From Chloroflexota bacterium (GTDB taxonomy: Bacteria > Chloroflexota > Anaerolineae > Anaerolineales > Villigracilaceae), in assembly GCA_021796315.1 (NCBI GenBank), contig JAJYOH010000227.1, positions 1 through 8,670 on the forward strand: DNA of 8,670 nucleotides, given 5' to 3'. The notes beneath the pieces were generated by a model, which worked only from the letters and a program-made list of their open reading frames with translations, did not search any database and was not told the DNA's origin. The translations under genes were made by a program, and so were the position numbers. Within the stretch, counting starts at the first letter, position 1. The number at the start of each line of letters is the position of its first letter. Below, piece after piece: positions 6,550-8,670 of this stretch.

Positions 6550-6576
6550 TCCGCGTTCTCCGCGTTTTCCGCGTCC
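6550..6576. repeat. Right half of nested inverted repeats, 9-bp-spaced TCCGCGTT tandem
   Basis: TCCGCGTT begins at 6550 and 6559, and TCCGCGTC at 6568, giving three copies spaced exactly 9 bp. The first, with its next base (6550-6558), is the reverse complement of 6111-6119. The third (6568-6576) is the reverse complement of 6091-6099. The block lies between the GxxExxY stop codon and the next ATG and fills most of that gap, leaving no visible Shine-Dalgarno site for the downstream glycosyltransferase. Confidence 0.7.
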
Positions 6577-6582
6577 AATAAA

Positions 6583-7512
6583 ATGACTCTCGTTTCGATT
6601 ATCACTCCTTCTTACAATCAATCTGCCTATCTTGAGCAGACGATGAATTCTATTTTAAATCAGGATTACGCAAACATCGAATACATCGTGATGGATGGTG
6701 GCTCGACAGACGCCAGTATCGACATCATCAAAAAATATTCCTCCCGCCTTGCCTTCTGGACCTCGGAGCGGGATCGCGGCCAGGCGGATGCCATCAACAA
6801 AGGGACGGCTCACGCGCGCGGCGAGATCGTTGCCTGGCTCAACTCGGACGATTACTATTTGCCCGGCACGATTTCCGCGGCGGTAAAAGTTTTTGAGCAA
6901 AATCCCGATGTGGTTTTAATTTATGGCGACATGCTTGCCGTGGATGAACACGGCAAAACTTTTAATATGTTGAGTTACCAGCAACTTACGCTCGATGATT
7001 TATTATGCTTTCAGATCATCGGCCAGCCAGCCGTATTTTTTCAGCGCGACGCCTTTGAAAAAGCCGGCGGACTGGATACATCTTTTCATTTTCTTCTCGA
7101 TCATCAACTCTGGATAAAAATCGCGGCGCAGGGAAAAATCCTGCATGTGAATCAAACCTGGGCCGCGGCGCGTTATCATGCCGAAGCCAAGAATCGCGCC
7201 AAGGCCGCCGAGTTCGGACGCGAAGCCTTCCGCATTCTGGCTTGGGCCACGCTGAATGAAAAGTTGTCGCCGGTTTTGGCGCGCATCAACCGCCGGGCAC
7301 GTGCAAGCGCAAACCGCGTCGATGCGCGCTATTTGCTGGATGGCGGTCAATCGTGGCCTGCGCTCAAGGCGTGGACGCGTGCGCTGTTCGTTCATCCGCC
7401 CACGGCATTGAAACGATTGAATTTATTTATCTCGGCAATACTTAATTTGATTGGGCTTGCACACGTGCGCGAAAATATTTTGGAACGCAGACGTCAGCGA
7501 TTGAATAAATAA
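6583..7512 (+). CDS. Family 2 glycosyltransferase (GT-A fold)
   Basis: A 309-residue cytoplasmic glycosyltransferase beginning with the GT2 strand VSIITPSYNQSAYLEQTMNS (4-23). The nucleotide-sugar site includes YIVMDGGSTDAS (34-45) and WLNSDDYY (85-92), where S88-D89-D90 takes the place of the DxD metal-binding motif. GQPAVFFQRDAFEKAGG (147-163) and LLDHQLWIKI (171-180) form the acceptor side; D173 is in the position of the usual catalytic base region. The C-terminal ~110 residues are basic and partly amphipathic (near 280-309, with ERRRQR), which may allow membrane attachment. The ATG at 6583 was chosen because the GT2 fold starts immediately after it; upstream codons in this frame (from 6475) lie inside the GxxExxY gene and the repeats. 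No clear ribosome site precedes it. Donor and acceptor cannot be told from sequence; the context is surface-glycan assembly. Confidence 0.92.
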   Translation: MTLVSIITPSYNQSAYLEQTMNSILNQDYANIEYIVMDGGSTDASIDIIKKYSSRLAFWTSERDRGQADAINKGTAHARGEIVAWLNSDDYYLPGTISAAVKVFEQNPDVVLIYGDMLAVDEHGKTFNMLSYQQLTLDDLLCFQIIGQPAVFFQRDAFEKAGGLDTSFHFLLDHQLWIKIAAQGKILHVNQTWAAARYHAEAKNRAKAAEFGREAFRILAWATLNEKLSPVLARINRRARASANRVDARYLLDGGQSWPALKAWTRALFVHPPTALKRLNLFISAILNLIGLAHVRENILERRRQRLNK

Positions 7513-7520
7513 TTTGTAGA

Positions 7521-7632
7521 ATGTCATTGCGAGACGGCGCGTTTCCGTCGAAGCAATCTCATCGCATGATTGAAGATTGCTTCGCACACTTGCCCTGCGT
7601 GCAAGTGCAGGGAAAAGCGCTCGCAATGACAT
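7521..7632. repeat. MITE-like palindromic repeat with terminal inverted repeats
   Basis: The 112-bp element starts ATGTCATTGCGAG (7521-7533) and ends with its exact reverse complement CTCGCAATGACAT (7620-7632). Inside are CGAAGCAATCT / AGATTGCTTCG (7549-7559 with 7574-7584) and a second hairpin CACTTGC / GCAAGTG (7587-7593 with 7601-7607). This is the common GTCATTGCGAG...GAAGCAATCTC type of intergenic repeat known from many bacterial genomes. It has no coding capacity and fills nearly the whole gap between the GT2 gene and the sulfatase. It may also act as a transcription barrier. Confidence 0.85.
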
Positions 7633-7634
7633 AT

Positions 7635-7639
7635 GAGGA
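7635..7639 (+). promoter_or_regulatory. Ribosome binding site of the sulfatase
   Basis: GAGGA at 7635-7639 lies 5 nt before the ATG at 7645 and directly after the palindromic repeat. It supports this start, which also gives a proper lipoprotein signal peptide. Confidence 0.65.
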
Positions 7640-7644
7640 ACAAT

Positions 7645-8670
7645 ATGAAATCCACCTGGAAAGTGATTTTGATTGTGTGGCTGGTGATCGCTGTCAGCGG
7701 CTGTTCGCTTGGGGCGGGCAAGTCGCCTCAAGTCCCGACTGAAGCGCCGACCGTTGCGCCGACTCTCGCCGCGCTGACCGATGTCACCGTCATGCCAAAG
7801 TCCAACCGTCCCAACTTCCTTTTCATTCTCGTGGACGATCTTGATTCAAAACTTGGCTCGATGCAATATGTGCCGCACATCCAGGAGTTGATAGCATCAC
7901 AGGGAATGACGATTGATAATTTTTTGATCAGCACGCCGGTGTGTTGTCCATCGCGTTCATCGTTCCTGCGCGGACAGTACGCGCAAAATCATCAAGTCTA
8001 CACCAATGCCGCGCCGCTCGGCGGCTTCGACAAGTTTTACGCGCTTCATAACGAAACGTCCACGCTTGCGACCTGGCTGCAGGCCGCAGGTTATAACACC
8101 GCGTTATTTGGAAAATATCTGAACGGTTATCCGTTTGCTAGTAATCGAACATACATCCCGCCCGGCTGGAGTGAATGGGTCAGCCCGGCGCGCGGCACGC
8201 CATATAAGGAATTTAATTATTACATGAACGAGAATGGAAAGCTGGTTGGATACGGACTTGGCGCCAATGAATACATGACCGACGTTCTCTCTCAAAAAAC
8301 GGATGATTATTTGCGCGGCATCGCATCGGACTCCAAACCGTTTTTTATTTATCTCGCGCCTTATGCCCCGCACGAACCGGCTGTGCCCGCCCCGCGCCAC
8401 GCGAATTTATTCTCCGATCTGCAAGTACCGCGCACACCATCGTTCAATGAAGTTGATGTGACGGACAAGCCCGGCAGTATTCACGGCGACCCATTATTGG
8501 ATGCGGGTCAGATCGCGAACATGGACGAGTTATATCGCCAGCGTATCCGCTCGATGCAGGCCGTGGACGAAATGGTTGTGCGCCTCATCAACACGCTCAA
8601 AGAGACAGGCAAACTTGACAACACCTATATTATCTTCACATCCGACAATGGTTACCATCTCGGCCAGCAC
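7645..8670 (+). CDS. Lipoprotein sulfatase, N-terminal part (3' partial)
   Basis: The first 342 residues of a type I sulfatase; the reading frame is open to the right edge. Residues 1-20 are a lipoprotein signal peptide: K2 and K6, a hydrophobic stretch and the lipobox V17-S-G-C20. A Pro/Thr/Ala linker follows (~28-50), so the enzyme should be anchored outside the membrane. The first metal pair is D64-D65 in FILVDDLD. The active-site signature is C100-C101-P102-S103-R104, the CxPSR motif whose first cysteine is oxidised to formylglycine. Downstream come K157 (LFGKYLNGY), H243 (YAPHEP) and D334-N335 (TSDNG), all typical sulfatase metal or substrate residues. TPVCCPSRSSFLRGQYAQNHQVYTN resembles the animal SULF and glucosamine-6-sulfatase group more than classical arylsulfatases; this is a motif-level impression. 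It would remove sulfate esters from extracellular polysaccharides. It depends on a formylglycine-generating enzyme elsewhere in the genome. Confidence 0.9.
   Translation, partial: MKSTWKVILIVWLVIAVSGCSLGAGKSPQVPTEAPTVAPTLAALTDVTVMPKSNRPNFLFILVDDLDSKLGSMQYVPHIQELIASQGMTIDNFLISTPVCCPSRSSFLRGQYAQNHQVYTNAAPLGGFDKFYALHNETSTLATWLQAAGYNTALFGKYLNGYPFASNRTYIPPGWSEWVSPARGTPYKEFNYYMNENGKLVGYGLGANEYMTDVLSQKTDDYLRGIASDSKPFFIYLAPYAPHEPAVPAPRHANLFSDLQVPRTPSFNEVDVTDKPGSIHGDPLLDAGQIANMDELYRQRIRSMQAVDEMVVRLINTLKETGKLDNTYIIFTSDNGYHLGQH

Noticed and set aside
6550..6576. Possible CRISPR-like array (three 8-bp units)
   Set aside because: The units are far too short and have no spacers; they fit the inverted flanks of the GxxExxY cassette.
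6475..6582. Upstream start for the GT2 gene
   Set aside because: The extra 36 residues would come from the GxxExxY gene and the TCCGCGTT repeats in another frame; the GT2 fold starts at the ATG at 6583.
7521..7742. 73-residue plus-strand open frame
   Set aside because: It is composed of the palindromic repeat plus an alternative frame of the sulfatase start, and has no ribosome site or domain.

Overview
The window looks like a chromosomal fragment, probably the left end of a metagenomic or draft contig, from a bacterium of roughly 50% GC. The gene styles and a palindromic repeat beginning GTCATTGCGAG suggest Chloroflexota, class Anaerolineae. That assignment is inferred from general resemblance and was not searched. 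All genes lie on the + strand. No rRNA, tRNA, CRISPR array or transposase gene was seen.

Layout: (a) 1-708, the C-terminal part of a D-Ala-D-Ala-ligase-like ATP-grasp enzyme. Its first 24 bases are an exact inverted copy of 321-344, so the left edge appears chimeric. (b) 747-779, a hairpin terminator, then a perfect TATAAT only 8 nt before the next ATG. (c) 810-6112, a compact block of five genes: NeuA-like cytidylyltransferase, large GT-C-like membrane protein with a TPR-like tail, D-2-hydroxyacid (phosphoglycerate-type) dehydrogenase, short-chain dehydrogenase, and a DUF115/MptE-like protein with a sialyltransferase-like GNGPSL motif. Three of the four junctions are overlaps or a 1-nt gap. 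(d) 6109-6545, a GxxExxY (PD-(D/E)XK-like) gene with an apparent 1-nt frameshift, enclosed in nested 9-bp inverted repeats. (e) 6583-7512, a family 2 glycosyltransferase. (f) 7521-7632, a 112-bp MITE-like palindromic repeat. (g) 7645-8670, the N-terminal part of a secreted lipoprotein sulfatase with a CCPSR active site, running off the right edge.

Together the block reads as part of a surface-glycan locus. The cytidylyltransferase would make a CMP-activated ulosonic or nonulosonic acid. The two dehydrogenases could make or modify its precursor. The DUF115 protein, the membrane protein and the GT2 enzyme are candidates for transfer and assembly. The sulfatase would act outside the membrane on sulfated glycans. 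No sialic acid synthase (NeuB) lies in the window, so the sugar is unknown. The strongest observations are the fold-back at the left edge, the repeat-bounded GxxExxY cassette with its frameshift, the palindromic repeat before the sulfatase, and the undefined CMP-sugar gene set.
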